In this document: piece after piece, positions 52,397 to 60,138 of the stretch
How positions within the stretch are numbered: position 1 is the first letter of the stretch
How the letters are laid out: each line of letters begins with the position of its first letter
Origin: Mycolicibacterium grossiae
GTDB taxonomy: Bacteria > Actinomycetota > Actinomycetes > Mycobacteriales > Mycobacteriaceae
DNA: 64,000 bases
Direction: 5' to 3'
Assembly (NCBI RefSeq): GCF_008329645.1
Contig: NZ_CP043474.1
Span: 4,278,001-4,342,000, forward strand
Program-made: the position numbers and the translations under genes
Notes under the pieces: generated by a model
Seen by the model: the letters and a program-made list of their open reading frames with translations, nothing else
What the model was told of the DNA's origin: nothing
The model's database searches: none

Positions 52397-52768
52397 TCAG
52401 CGGCGCTGCCACGTCCACGCGCACAGCCACACCACCGCGGTGGTGAGCAGCAGCGCCCCGGGCACGTGCAGGTACAGCGTCATCCCGGCGCCCCACCACG
52501 CCTGCAGGAACGTGTAGCCGAAGGCCAACACCGCCACGGCGGCCGGCCACCGGTTGGCGGGCGTGGTGCGCGCGGACCCCAGCAACGCGATGGCCAGGGC
52601 GCCGGTGACCACGTGCAGCACGATCGCCGCGGTGCCGTGCACGTCCTCGGCGCGGTGGTCTTGCAGCAGGACGCCAGCGGTGGCGAAGGACACGACGAGT
52701 ACCGCCAGGCTCGCGAGGGCGAGGGCCCTCGAGGCGATCAACCATGGCGACGTCCGAGCGGTGCTCAC
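52397..52768 (-). CDS. small four-helix membrane protein
   Basis: A 123-residue protein with four hydrophobic segments: ALASLAVLVVSFATAGVLL, AAIVLHVVTGALAIALLG, PAAVAVLAFGYTFLQAWWG and GALLLTTAVVWLCAWTW. A conserved His lies in helix 2. The family is not recognised with confidence. GTG 52768 is leaderless: upstream CTCCTCCC is the opposite of a ribosome site. Confidence 0.72.
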   Translation of the reverse strand: MSTARTSPWLIASRALALASLAVLVVSFATAGVLLQDHRAEDVHGTAAIVLHVVTGALAIALLGSARTTPANRWPAAVAVLAFGYTFLQAWWGAGMTLYLHVPGALLLTTAVVWLCAWTWQRR

Positions 52769-52774
52769 GGGAGG

Positions 52775-52780
52775 AGATTA
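52775..52780 (-). promoter_or_regulatory. leaderless -10 box of the small membrane protein gene
   Basis: Minus-strand TAATCT lies 6 nt before GTG 52768. Confidence 0.55.
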
Positions 52781-52819
52781 GCCCCGGTGTGGCCCGTCGG
52801 TTTGCCGATCGCCGACACC

Positions 52820-52825
52820 TAGACT
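52820..52825 (+). promoter_or_regulatory. -10 box of the azoreductase gene
   Basis: TAGACT lies 9 nt before GTG 52835, giving a leaderless or nearly leaderless transcript, back to back with the promoter at 52775. Confidence 0.5.
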
Positions 52826-52834
52826 CAGCTCTCC

Positions 52835-53446
52835 GTGACCTACCTCCTGCACCTCGACTCGTCCGCCAACGTCGCCTCCTCGGCGTCGCGACTGCTGACT
52901 GCCGAGGTCGCGGCGCGCTGGGCGGCCGCGGCGCCGGGCCGCGAGATCCGCCACCGGGACCTGCACGCCGATCCGCTGCCGCACCTGCCCACCAACGCGT
53001 TGCACTTCACCGCCGAGCAGCGACCGCCGGACGCGGTCGCCCCGGATGCCGGCGTCGTCGCACTGCAGACGGCGCTGCTCGACGAACTCTCCGGAGCGGC
53101 GGGCGTGCTGATCGGCGCGCCGATGTACAACTTCTCGATGCCGTCGACGCTCAAGGCCTGGCTCGACTACGTGCACGTCATCGGTGCCACCTCGCCGGCT
53201 GCCCAGGGCGTCGCCCCGCTGCGGTCGAAGCCCGTGCTGGTGGTGTCGTCGCGGGCGACCCCGACCGGCGCCGATCCGCGGACGGACTTCGTGCTCGGCC
53301 CGTTCTTCACGATCCTCGGCGAGTTCATGGCCATGGACGTCGACGGCGTCGTCGTGCACACCGAGCCGCCGGCCGAGCCGGGCGACTACCACCGTCCGGC
53401 CGACGAGGTCCGCGGCGAACTCGCCGCCCTCGTCGACGCGTGGTGA
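52835..53446 (+). CDS. FMN-dependent NADH-azoreductase (AzoR family)
   Basis: A 203-residue flavodoxin-like NAD(P)H:quinone/azo oxidoreductase. LLHLDSSANVASSASRLLTAEVAARW binds the FMN phosphate, and IGAPMYNFSMPSTLKAWLDYV is the AzoR hallmark. A shortened RSKPVLVVSSRAT strand and a C-terminal helix follow. It probably reduces quinones two electrons at a time in the cytoplasm. Converges on the FKBP gene with a 9-nt gap. Confidence 0.88.
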   Translation: MTYLLHLDSSANVASSASRLLTAEVAARWAAAAPGREIRHRDLHADPLPHLPTNALHFTAEQRPPDAVAPDAGVVALQTALLDELSGAAGVLIGAPMYNFSMPSTLKAWLDYVHVIGATSPAAQGVAPLRSKPVLVVSSRATPTGADPRTDFVLGPFFTILGEFMAMDVDGVVVHTEPPAEPGDYHRPADEVRGELAALVDAW

Positions 53447-53455
53447 CCGGGTTGG

Positions 53456-54094
53456 TCAGGCCGTTGCGTCGAGGATCTTGATCGCGAACACCAGCGAGTC
53501 GCCCGGCTGGATGCCCGCAGCCGGCTGGCCTTCGGGGTAGCCGTCGGCGGGCACCATCGCGACGGCCACCGTCGAACCGACCTTCTGGCCGGCGATGGCC
53601 TTCTGGAAGCCGGGAACGACACCGCCGAGCGGGAATTCGGCCGGGGTGCCGCGTTCGTAGCTGCTGTCGAACACCGAGCCGTCACGTCCGTTGACGCCCA
53701 TGTAGCAGACCGACACCGTGGCGGTGTCGGCGACGACCGGCCCGGTGCCCGGCACCAGGGTGTGCACCTGGGTCTCGGCGACGCTGAACGGTCCGTCGAC
53801 CTTGACGTACGGAGCAGTGGTGTCGGTGGAGCCGCTGACCGCCACGCTGCCGGTCGCGCCCGGCACGGTCCACTCCGGTGTCGCCGGGGCCTGCGGCGCG
53901 GCGGTGGGGCAGGAACTCGCGGCGGCGGGCGTCGGCGCGGTGGCCGAGGACGTCGACATCTCGGACACCGACGGCGACGTCGCGGAGGCCGAGCTGGTCG
54001 GCGCCGCCTCGGTGTCCGAGCCGCAGGCGGCGAGCGTCATGGCGAAGGCGGCGGCGAGGATCGCACCGGACACGGAAGCGCGGGAGGTGTTCAT
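53456..54094 (-). CDS. FKBP-type peptidyl-prolyl isomerase lipoprotein
   Basis: A 212-residue exported lipoprotein. Signal peptide with lipobox LAAC (AAFAMTLAACG), a Ser/Thr/Ala-rich linker to about residue 60, then an FKBP domain: VSVCYMGVNGRDGSVFDSSYERGTPAEFPLGGVVPGFQKAIAGQKVGSTVAVAMVPADGYPEGQP and DSLVFAIKILDATA. It likely helps fold exported proteins on the outer membrane face. A leaderless promoter (TAGCGT, 7 nt) precedes ATG 54094. Confidence 0.88.
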   Translation of the reverse strand: MNTSRASVSGAILAAAFAMTLAACGSDTEAAPTSSASATSPSVSEMSTSSATAPTPAAASSCPTAAPQAPATPEWTVPGATGSVAVSGSTDTTAPYVKVDGPFSVAETQVHTLVPGTGPVVADTATVSVCYMGVNGRDGSVFDSSYERGTPAEFPLGGVVPGFQKAIAGQKVGSTVAVAMVPADGYPEGQPAAGIQPGDSLVFAIKILDATA

Positions 54095-54101
54095 CGCCGC
54101 C

Positions 54102-54107
54102 ACGCTA
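54102..54107 (-). promoter_or_regulatory. leaderless -10 box of the FKBP lipoprotein gene
   Basis: Minus-strand TAGCGT lies 7 nt before ATG 54094. Confidence 0.55.
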
Positions 54108-54178
54108 CAGCCACCGCGTCGCCGTCCCCGCCGACTCCCGTCGGCGGGCCGACGCCGCGACACGTGGAGGATGGAGGC

Positions 54179-55336
54179 ATGGCTCCCACCCGCGGTGCGA
54201 TCTACGGTGCCCATCTTCGATCGAGTGCGACCGTCGCCGTGCAGGTGGTCGCGGTGGCCGCCGCGCTGTGGGTGCTCGCGTGGGTGGTGGGCAAGGCGTG
54301 GGTGGTCGTGCTGCCCGTGGTGCTGGCGCTGATCGTGTGCACGGTGCTGTGGCCGCCGGTCGGATGGCTGTTGCGCAAGGGCGTCCCCCCGGCAGCGGCC
54401 GTTCTGCTGGTGCTCGTGCTCGCGGTGGGTGTCGTCGCGGGCGTGGTTGCCGCCGTCGCCCCGGCGATCGTGGAACAGACGACGGAGCTGGCCAACCAGG
54501 CATCGGCGGGCGTGGTCAAGGTGCGGGACTGGCTCGGTGGCCCGCCGCTGAACATCGACGACCAGCAGTTGAACTCGGCCGTCTCGGCGATCACCGACCG
54601 GCTGAACTCGAGCAGCGATCAGATCGCGGCCGGTGTCTTCACCGGCGTCGGTGCCGCAACCTCGGCGCTGGTCACGCTGTTCACCACCATCGTGGTGACC
54701 TTCTTCTTCCTCAAGGACGGTCCGCGCTTCGTCCCGTGGCTGCGCCGCGTCGTCGGCAATCCGGCCGCACCGCACGTCACCGAGGTCGTGGGACGGGTGT
54801 GGGCGACGCTCGGCGGATTCATCCGCACTCAAGCTCTGGTCAGCCTCGTCGATGCGGTGCTGATCGGCATCGGCCTGCTGGTGCTCGGCGTTCCGCTGGC
54901 CTATGCGTTGGCGATCATCACGTTCATCGGCGGCTTCGTGCCGATCGTCGGCGCGTTCGTCGCCGGCGGTCTGGCGGTGCTGATCGCGCTGGTGGCCAAC
55001 GGGCCGGTGAACGCGCTGATCGTGCTGGGCATCATCCTGGCCGTGCAGCAGTTGGAGGGCAACGTGCTGCAGCCCTGGCTGCAGTCGAAGTCGATGAAGC
55101 TGCACGCGGTGATCGTCCTGCTGGCGGTGACGCTGGGCGCGTCGACGTTCGGCGTCATCGGCGCGTTCCTGGCCGTGCCGGTGGCCGCGGCAGGCGCCGT
55201 GCTGGTGCGCTACTACGGCGAGCAGGTGGGCCACCGGGCCGGTGAGGGGTCCGCCGAACCCGATACCGCTGAATCCGACACCGCCGACTCCGACCGCGCT
55301 CAGGTCGACGGTGGCGACCGCAGCGGCCACGGGTAG
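54179..55336 (+). CDS. AI-2E family transporter (PerM-like)
   Basis: A 385-residue membrane protein with about eight helices. ALWVLAWVVGKAWVVVLPVVLALIVCTVLWP, FTTIVVTFFFLKDGPRFVPWLRRV, LGGFIRTQALVSLVDAVLIGIGL and GGFVPIVGAFVAGGLAVLIAL and VQQLEGNVLQPWLQSKSMKLHAVIVLLAV are the AI-2E/PerM core. The acidic, Asp/Ser-rich C-terminal tail is likely disordered. GGAGG precedes ATG 54179. Exported substrate unknown. Confidence 0.87.
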   Translation: MAPTRGAIYGAHLRSSATVAVQVVAVAAALWVLAWVVGKAWVVVLPVVLALIVCTVLWPPVGWLLRKGVPPAAAVLLVLVLAVGVVAGVVAAVAPAIVEQTTELANQASAGVVKVRDWLGGPPLNIDDQQLNSAVSAITDRLNSSSDQIAAGVFTGVGAATSALVTLFTTIVVTFFFLKDGPRFVPWLRRVVGNPAAPHVTEVVGRVWATLGGFIRTQALVSLVDAVLIGIGLLVLGVPLAYALAIITFIGGFVPIVGAFVAGGLAVLIALVANGPVNALIVLGIILAVQQLEGNVLQPWLQSKSMKLHAVIVLLAVTLGASTFGVIGAFLAVPVAAAGAVLVRYYGEQVGHRAGEGSAEPDTAESDTADSDRAQVDGGDRSGHG

Positions 55337-55358
55337 GCCCGCCGCGGTCGCCCGACCG

Positions 55359-55634
55359 TCAGATGCAGAACTCGAAGACGCAGAAGCCACCGGGCGGCTG
55401 CCACCCGTTGGCCCAGCCGCCGGGGATCGGCCCGGCACCGGGCGGCGGAGCCCAGCCGACGGGACCGGGCCCGGGGCCGTCCCGCCATGGCGGCGGAGGC
55501 GGGGGAGGACCCCACCGGCTCGGCAGCGGCCCGGGAGCCGGCGCGGCGTTGGCCGTGCCCGCACCGAGGCCCAAGACGCCGACGGTAAGGGCGCCGGTCG
55601 CCAGCATGCCCGCGATCAGCTTCGTGGCGTTCAT
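55359..55634 (-). CDS. small secreted proline/glycine-rich protein
   Basis: A 91-residue exported protein. The signal peptide (LIAGMLATGALTVGVLGLGAG) is cut after ANA; the mature part is Pro/Gly/Trp-rich (WGPPPPPPPWRDGPGPG, WAPPPGAGPIPGGWANGW) and ends GGFCVFEFCI with two cysteines that may form a disulfide. AAGGAG 7 nt before ATG 55634 fixes the start. Similar short proteins are common in mycobacteria without known function. Confidence 0.8.
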   Translation of the reverse strand: MNATKLIAGMLATGALTVGVLGLGAGTANAAPAPGPLPSRWGPPPPPPPWRDGPGPGPVGWAPPPGAGPIPGGWANGWQPPGGFCVFEFCI

Positions 55635-55765
55635 GATTCGCTCCTTCCGCGAACGGAGGAAGCAGTCACCCCACGTGACGTCTGCCGACCGTTCACGGTC
55701 CCATCGTCGATGGCGAAGGTGGGTACCGGCTTTGCGTGGGATCAGGAGGAGCTATCGGTTCGAGT

Positions 55766-56446
55766 TCACCACTGTGCGGCGACGGTCTCACCGATCTGGT
55801 TGGCGATGCGCAGGGCGGAGTCGCCGGGAGCGGCGCTGCACGTGTTGACGTCGATGACGACGTTGTTGCGCAGCGCGATTGCCCGGCCGCAACCCCATCC
55901 GGGTGCGGCGGCCTCCTGCTGGGTGACCACCGTGCTGAGCGTGCCGTGGGCGTAGCTGATCGGCCCGACGGACCACCGCGACCCGGACTGCGGGTGCGTG
56001 AATTCGCTGCAGGTCCGCCATTGGCGGGCGGACGCGTCGAGGAAGGCGGTTGCCTGGTCGACGACCGGGTAGAGCACCACCGCCTGCTTGAGGTAGTGGG
56101 TGAAGCGGTCGCCGTTGTTGAAGCTCTGGTCCCGCTCGGCGGTGAATCCGTTGTTGGCGTACACCGCAGCCTCGGCGGGTCCGTCGAGCGCGAGGCACTC
56201 GGCGGGGGCCACGCCGGCGCTGTTGTCGGCCATGGCCGATCCGCTGCTGGTGATCGCCATGCCCGTCGTCTGCATGGCTGCGTTCACCTGATCGGCGGTG
56301 AGCAGCAGGGCGCCCAGTTCGCGCTCGACCAACGGGCGCGGGATGAAGGAGGGCGCCTTGGCCCGCACGGCATGGCCCGCGGTGGTGCATCCGGCCAACA
56401 GGACGCTCACGACGAGCGTGACGAGCACGATCGGAGGCTGGCGCAT
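55766..56446 (-). CDS. PknH-sensor-domain lipoprotein
   Basis: A 226-residue lipoprotein: lipobox LLAGC, then a PknH_C-type extracellular sensor domain. LLLTADQVNAAMQTTGMAITSS, ECLALDGPAEAAVYANNGFTAERDQSF, QWRTCSEFTHPQSGSRWSVG, AAPGWGCGRAIALRNNVVIDVNTCSA carry the four conserved disulfide cysteines. These stand-alone relatives of the PknH sensor are mycobacterial; the ligand is unknown. GGGAGGGATGGAG precedes ATG 56446. Confidence 0.87.
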   Translation of the reverse strand: MRQPPIVLVTLVVSVLLAGCTTAGHAVRAKAPSFIPRPLVERELGALLLTADQVNAAMQTTGMAITSSGSAMADNSAGVAPAECLALDGPAEAAVYANNGFTAERDQSFNNGDRFTHYLKQAVVLYPVVDQATAFLDASARQWRTCSEFTHPQSGSRWSVGPISYAHGTLSTVVTQQEAAAPGWGCGRAIALRNNVVIDVNTCSAAPGDSALRIANQIGETVAAQW

Positions 56447-56608
56447 GCTCCATCCCTCCCCACTTCCGGCGACGTCAAACCCGAGATCGCCATGGTCGCA
56501 AGCCGGGGTCGTCGTCCGCGTCAGAAACTTCGGAGTGTCGGGTCACGATGCCTGCGCTGCTTGGTAACGAGGCGGTGGAGCCCGGCGTCGTGCCGGGCGG
56601 TGGCGCGC

Positions 56609-57181
56609 TCAGCCGAGCCCCGCGAGCGGCGCGGGCGTCCACGCCGGCCACCGCGGAGCGCCGATGACGACGCCGGCGGTGAGTTGGGCGACGATCCTCG
56701 GACCTTCGCGATGCGAGCCGTCGTACACCGTCGCGACGTCGGCCATGCCTACGGCCGTGCGCACGAGGTCCCACAGTCGGCGGTGACGCTCGCGAATCTT
56801 GGCCTCGGGCACGGAGTGCCCACCGTGCCGGACGCGCCGAGCGACGCGTTCGACCGACAGGTCCTCGGGGACCATCAGCACGTGCAGCGCCACGGTGTAC
56901 CCGGCTCGACGAGCGGCGTCGATCAGCTCCAGCTTCGAGGGATGGGAGAACACCGTCTCCGCGATGAAGGACCGGCCGAGGTCGATCAGCCGGGCCCGCG
57001 TGTCGGCGGCGATGCGGGCGGCCTCATACGCGTGCGCGGCCGGGTCGTCGGGCCAGCGGAGCTTGGCGATCTCGTCGGCGTTGACGAAGACGTGGCGCGG
57101 GAGCAGGGGTGCGAGCGTGAGTTCGACGAACGTCGACTTGCCGGCGCCGTTGGGTCCGACGACCAGATCGAGTCGCTTCAC
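56609..57181 (-). CDS. zeta toxin-family P-loop kinase
   Basis: A 190-residue AAA/zeta-toxin ATPase. Walker A VVGPNGAGKSTFVELTLAP, then VFVNADEIAKLRWPDD with the substrate Asp/Glu, IAETVFSHPSKLELIDAARRAGYTVALHVLMVPEDLSVERVARRVRHGGHSVPEAKIRERHRR. Zeta toxins phosphorylate UDP-N-acetylglucosamine and block wall synthesis. It follows the ParD-like gene by 34 nt, forming a toxin-antitoxin pair. It might be a non-toxic kinase of the same fold. Confidence 0.83.
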   Translation of the reverse strand: MKRLDLVVGPNGAGKSTFVELTLAPLLPRHVFVNADEIAKLRWPDDPAAHAYEAARIAADTRARLIDLGRSFIAETVFSHPSKLELIDAARRAGYTVALHVLMVPEDLSVERVARRVRHGGHSVPEAKIRERHRRLWDLVRTAVGMADVATVYDGSHREGPRIVAQLTAGVVIGAPRWPAWTPAPLAGLG

Positions 57182-57215
57182 ACCGCGGCGATCTCGCCGC
57201 GCGGTGGGTCAGCGG

Positions 57216-57620
57216 TCACTCGGCTCGTCGGGATCCGGCGATGTCGACTACCGACGTGCTGCCGTCCGGGCGGTACTCCACGATGTCGCCGTTGGCGTCG
57301 AGGGCGACCGTGGTGATGCCGCGGGCGGCGAGCACGGCGCCGTAGTCGGCCGTGGCGAGGCTCTCCTCGATGGCGGCGGAGACCTCGGCGCCGAACACGG
57401 TGCCCTCGTCGTCGGTGAGTGCCGTGACGTCGAGGTCACCGGCGAGGGCGGCCTCGATGCGGCGGCGCGATGCGCTCTGATGGCTCGACACCGCCCGGCC
57501 CACGCGGGCCCAGTGGTCGAGTTGCTGTTTCGCGGAACGACTTTGGCGGGCGCCCTCGGCGGCGGCGCTCTCCACCAGGTCGGATGCGACGCGGGTGACG
57601 CGGTCGGCGACGTTGGTCAT
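57216..57620 (-). CDS. ParD-like antitoxin
   Basis: A 134-residue protein. The N-terminal half is helical and basic (TNVADRVTRVASDLVESAAAEGARQSRSAKQQLDHWARVGRAVSSHQ), as in ParD-like antitoxins found beside zeta toxins. The second half (GAVLAARGITTVALDANGDIVEYRPDGSTSVVDI) is beta-rich and probably binds the toxin. AAGGAGG precedes ATG 57620, and a palindromic operator lies just upstream. Confidence 0.8.
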   Translation of the reverse strand: MTNVADRVTRVASDLVESAAAEGARQSRSAKQQLDHWARVGRAVSSHQSASRRRIEAALAGDLDVTALTDDEGTVFGAEVSAAIEESLATADYGAVLAARGITTVALDANGDIVEYRPDGSTSVVDIAGSRRAE

Positions 57621-57642
57621 CGAGGCCTCCTTCGTAACAGTC

Positions 57643-57667
57643 TGCTACACGTGTAGCACCATGCTAC
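57643..57667. promoter_or_regulatory. palindromic operator upstream of the toxin-antitoxin pair
   Basis: TGCTACACGTGTAGCA (57643-57658) is a perfect 16-bp palindrome, and its right half pairs again with a third site (GTAGCACCATGCTAC, 57653-57667). The three alternating half-sites TGCTAC/GTAGCA/TGCTAC lie 23-47 nt upstream of the antitoxin ATG, as expected for antitoxin autoregulation. Confidence 0.7.
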
Positions 57668-57703
57668 GCCTCGCGCCACGACCGTCCCGTCCGAGAGCGA
57701 CGG

Positions 57704-58291
57704 TCACTGCGCCGCGCGCGCGAAGCGCGAGACGAGCAGGTCGACGCGTTCGGCGACGTGGTCGGGGCGCAATCGTCCCGCGCGATCGAGGGCGACGAGA
57801 CCGTGCAGGGCGGCCCACACCACCTCGGTCAGGGTGTCGGCGTCCTGGCCGTCGGCGATCGCGGCGACGGCGGCGCGCAATTCGGCGAAGGCGCCGGTCA
57901 ACTCCGGGGGAGTGTCGTCGACGGCGAACCGCACGCTCGTCGTCCGAGTGAACATGGCGTCGTACAGCGACGGGTTCTCGCGCGCGAAGTCGAGGTATGC
58001 CCGGGAGACCCTGGCGAGGGCGGGGTGCGCGCCCGCCGTGTCGGCACCGGACCGTGCGGAACGCATGGCCTCGCCCAACTCGGTGAAGCCGTCGAGGGCG
58101 ACCGCGTCGGCGATCGCGTCCATGCCGCCGAAGTGCTTGTACAGCACGGGCTGGCTGTACTCGATCTCGGTGGCCAGCCGACGGGTCGTCACCGCGTCCC
58201 ACCCCTCGGCCTCGGCGAGTCGACGCGCGGTGGTGACGATCAACCGCCGCCGGGCGGCCCGGTCGCGCTCCCGCCGTTCCTCGATGGCCAT
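57704..58291 (-). CDS. TetR family transcriptional regulator
   Basis: A 195-residue repressor. MAIEERRERDRAARRRLIVTTARRLAEAEGWDAVTTRRLATEIEYSQPVLYKHFGGMDAIADAVALDGF is the TetR DNA-binding domain; the C-terminal TVLTEVVWAALHGLVALDRAGRLRP-like segment is the usual dimer region (WAALHGLVAL). TACTCT lies 5 nt before ATG 58291, so it is near-leaderless. It diverges from the DUF1772 operon, whose promoter contains a matching palindrome. Confidence 0.88.
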   Translation of the reverse strand: MAIEERRERDRAARRRLIVTTARRLAEAEGWDAVTTRRLATEIEYSQPVLYKHFGGMDAIADAVALDGFTELGEAMRSARSGADTAGAHPALARVSRAYLDFARENPSLYDAMFTRTTSVRFAVDDTPPELTGAFAELRAAVAAIADGQDADTLTEVVWAALHGLVALDRAGRLRPDHVAERVDLLVSRFARAAQ

Positions 58292-58329
58292 ACCGCAGAG
58301 TAGCACCGCTAGTGCCGCTAGCGTCGCTA

Positions 58330-58365
58330 TTGACGCCATTGATTGCCGGGGTTAGCGTTGCTAAC
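58330..58365 (+). promoter_or_regulatory. promoter and TetR-type operator of the DUF1772 operon
   Basis: TTGACG (58330-58335), a 17-nt spacer and TAGCGT (58353-58358) form a near-consensus promoter. A perfect inverted repeat GTTAGC-GTT-GCTAAC (58351-58365) covers the -10. Further GCTAG-type half-sites lie at 58308-58330, next to the tetR start. Repression by the divergent TetR is the simplest reading. Confidence 0.75.
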
Positions 58366-58392
58366 AGTTACTCGTTCGACCGGAGGCGTGAC

Positions 58393-58869
58393 ATGACCCT
58401 CGACCTGCTCGCCCGCATCACTGCCGTCATCGCCGTACTCGGCACCGCGGTGGTGTACGGGACCGACGTGTTCTGCGCCCTCGTGCTGCGGCCCGCACTG
58501 GCGGCGGTCGACGATCGCGTGCTCGTCACGGTCACCGGGAAGGTGCACCGCTTCGGCGATCGACGGATGCCGGTGCCCGGCGTCCTGGGCATCGCCGCCT
58601 CGGCCGCGAGTGCGGCACTGGCCGCTGCGGCGTCGCACTGGTGGCAGGCCGCGGCGGCCGGCGCGGCCTTCGTCCTGTTGCTCGTCTGGCTGGCGATCTA
58701 CGTCCGCATCAGCGCACCCGTCAACCGGGTGCTCACCGCGGCGTCCGACGATGGGCGGTCACTGCCCGACGGTCGTGCGCTGCAGGCCCGCTGGGATGGG
58801 GCGATCAACGCCCGCGCGACGGTGCAGGGCCTCGCCGTGGCCGGGCTGTGCGTCGCCCTGCTCGCCTGA
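58393..58869 (+). CDS. DUF1772/anthrone-oxygenase-like membrane protein
   Basis: A 158-residue four-helix membrane protein: ITAVIAVLGTAVVYGTDVFCALVLRPAL, LGIAASAASAALAAAASHWWQ, AAAGAAFVLLLVWLAIYVRI, and VQGLAVAGLCVALLA. The conserved polar segment SAPVNRVLTAA and the C-terminal RWDGAINARATVQ fit DUF1772. GGAGG 7 nt before ATG 58393. First gene of a TetR-controlled operon. Confidence 0.8.
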   Translation: MTLDLLARITAVIAVLGTAVVYGTDVFCALVLRPALAAVDDRVLVTVTGKVHRFGDRRMPVPGVLGIAASAASAALAAAASHWWQAAAAGAAFVLLLVWLAIYVRISAPVNRVLTAASDDGRSLPDGRALQARWDGAINARATVQGLAVAGLCVALLA

Positions 58870-58913
58870 CTCCGGCTCCATCGCCGTAATCCGTCGCAGA
58901 GAGAGGTCGCACG

Positions 58914-59219
58914 ATGATGCAACTGCGGATCTACACCCTCCGTTCACCCGAGGCCCTGCAGCGCTATGCCGCCGTGCACTGGGCCCGTCACGTTGCCACT
59001 TTCGCCGCCTTCGGCATCACCACCCACGGCGTGTGGACCGAACACGGCGGCACCGCACCCCGACTCGTGGCGCTGATCGGCTGCCCGCCGGGAGCCGACC
59101 CCGACGACGTCACGCGACGCGTCATGGGTACCGCCGACATGGCGGGTTTCGACGTCACCGACATCGTCGACGTGCAGACCACCCTGCTCGATCCGACATC
59201 CTTCTCACCCGTCCGATAG
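58914..59219 (+). CDS. NIPSNAP-like family protein
   Basis: A 101-residue protein resembling NIPSNAP (dimeric alpha-beta barrel). MMQLRIYTLRSPEALQRYAAVHWARHVATFAAFGITTHGVWTEHG, LVALIGCPPGADPDDVTRRVMGTADMAGFD. GAGAGG lies 8 nt upstream of ATG 58914; ATG 58917 is also possible. It is the second gene of the operon. Function unknown; related folds bind or oxidise small aromatics. Confidence 0.75.
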   Translation: MMQLRIYTLRSPEALQRYAAVHWARHVATFAAFGITTHGVWTEHGGTAPRLVALIGCPPGADPDDVTRRVMGTADMAGFDVTDIVDVQTTLLDPTSFSPVR

Positions 59220-59231
59220 GAAGTACATCTC

Positions 59232-59594
59232 GTGATCACCATCGGCTTCGTCCTCGCCGGCATCCTGGCCGCCGCCATCATCGCCATCGGCGCCCGCTTC
59301 CTCGTGGCACCCGCCGTCGCCGCCACCGGTTACGGCGTTCCCGCCGAGGGCAGCGGCGCGTACCTCAGCGCCAAGGGCGTGCGGGACATCGCGTCCGGAC
59401 TCCTCGTCGCCGTCGCGATGACGCACGGCGACGCCCACCTGCTCGGCGCGCTCGTGCTGGCGGCCACCGTCATCCCGGTCGCCGACGCCGCGATCGTGCT
59501 GCGCCACGGCGGCGCGAGGTCCATCGCGTACGGCGTGCACGGCGGCACGGCCGCGGTCATGCTCGCCACGGCGGCGCTACTGCTGCTCGGCTAG
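59232..59594 (+). CDS. DUF4267 membrane protein
   Basis: A 120-residue four-helix membrane protein: ITIGFVLAGILAAAIIAIGARFLVAP, GYGVPAEGSGAYLSAKGVRDIASGLLVAVAM, LLGALVLAATVIPVADAAIVLRHGG, GVHGGTAAVMLATAALLLLG. This is the DUF4267 pattern. AGGAAG lies about 8 nt before GTG 59232. Third gene of the operon, 12 nt after the NIPSNAP stop. Confidence 0.8.
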   Translation: MITIGFVLAGILAAAIIAIGARFLVAPAVAATGYGVPAEGSGAYLSAKGVRDIASGLLVAVAMTHGDAHLLGALVLAATVIPVADAAIVLRHGGARSIAYGVHGGTAAVMLATAALLLLG

Positions 59595-59611
59595 AGCCCG
59601 GCCTCGACCGA

Positions 59612-60076
59612 TCACTCCTCGCCCAACCGGATGCGCAGTGTCGCGGCGATGTGGGTGAGTGCCCGCTGGTCGGCGGCCGACAGGCGATCGAGGACGAGTT
59701 CGCGGACCGACCGGACGTGGATCGGCGCCGCCTTCACGACGAGGCGATGACCGACGTCGGTCAGTTCGGCGATGGTGTAGCGGCCGTCGTCCGGATCGGG
59801 GTAGCGGAGCATCCACCCGCGCTGCTCGAAGCGCTTGACCACGTTCGACAACCGGGACAGGGATCCGTTCGCCAGAAACGCCAACTCGCTCATGCGAATA
59901 CGTCGCCCGGGCGCCTCGGAGACGTGACTCAGCGTCAGGTACTCGAACAGCGTCAGGTCGACCTGCCGCAGCGGGGCCTCGAGCCGACCGGGCAGCAGCA
60001 GCAGGACCGAGATGAGACTCGTCCACGCTTCCTTCTCCCGGGGACTCAGCCACTGCGGATCGTCGTCGTGCGCCAT
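59612..60076 (-). CDS. MarR family transcriptional regulator
   Basis: A 154-residue winged-helix regulator. LSPREKEAWTSLISVLLLLPGRLEAPLRQVDLTLFEYLTLSHVSEAPGRRIRMSELAFLANGSLSRLSNVVKRFEQRGWMLRYPDPDDGRYTIAELTDVGHRLV spans the whole fold. ATG 60076 is favoured by GGAGGA 7 nt upstream; ATG 60100 would add MTDRGGPT. It diverges from a RidA gene across a TTTACACGTGAA near-palindrome that is a likely operator. Confidence 0.87.
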   Translation of the reverse strand: MAHDDDPQWLSPREKEAWTSLISVLLLLPGRLEAPLRQVDLTLFEYLTLSHVSEAPGRRIRMSELAFLANGSLSRLSNVVKRFEQRGWMLRYPDPDDGRYTIAELTDVGHRLVVKAAPIHVRSVRELVLDRLSAADQRALTHIAATLRIRLGEE

Positions 60077-60126
60077 CGTGGGTCCTCCTCGGTCGGTCAT
60101 GAGTTTACACGTGAAGTGAATAGCGG

Positions 60127-60132
60127 TATGTT
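60127..60132 (+). promoter_or_regulatory. leaderless -10 box of the RidA gene
   Basis: TATGTT lies 6 nt before ATG 60139. The region 60103-60120, shared with the marR start, contains the near-palindrome TTTACACGTGAA. Confidence 0.55.
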
Positions 60133-60138
60133 GAGTTC

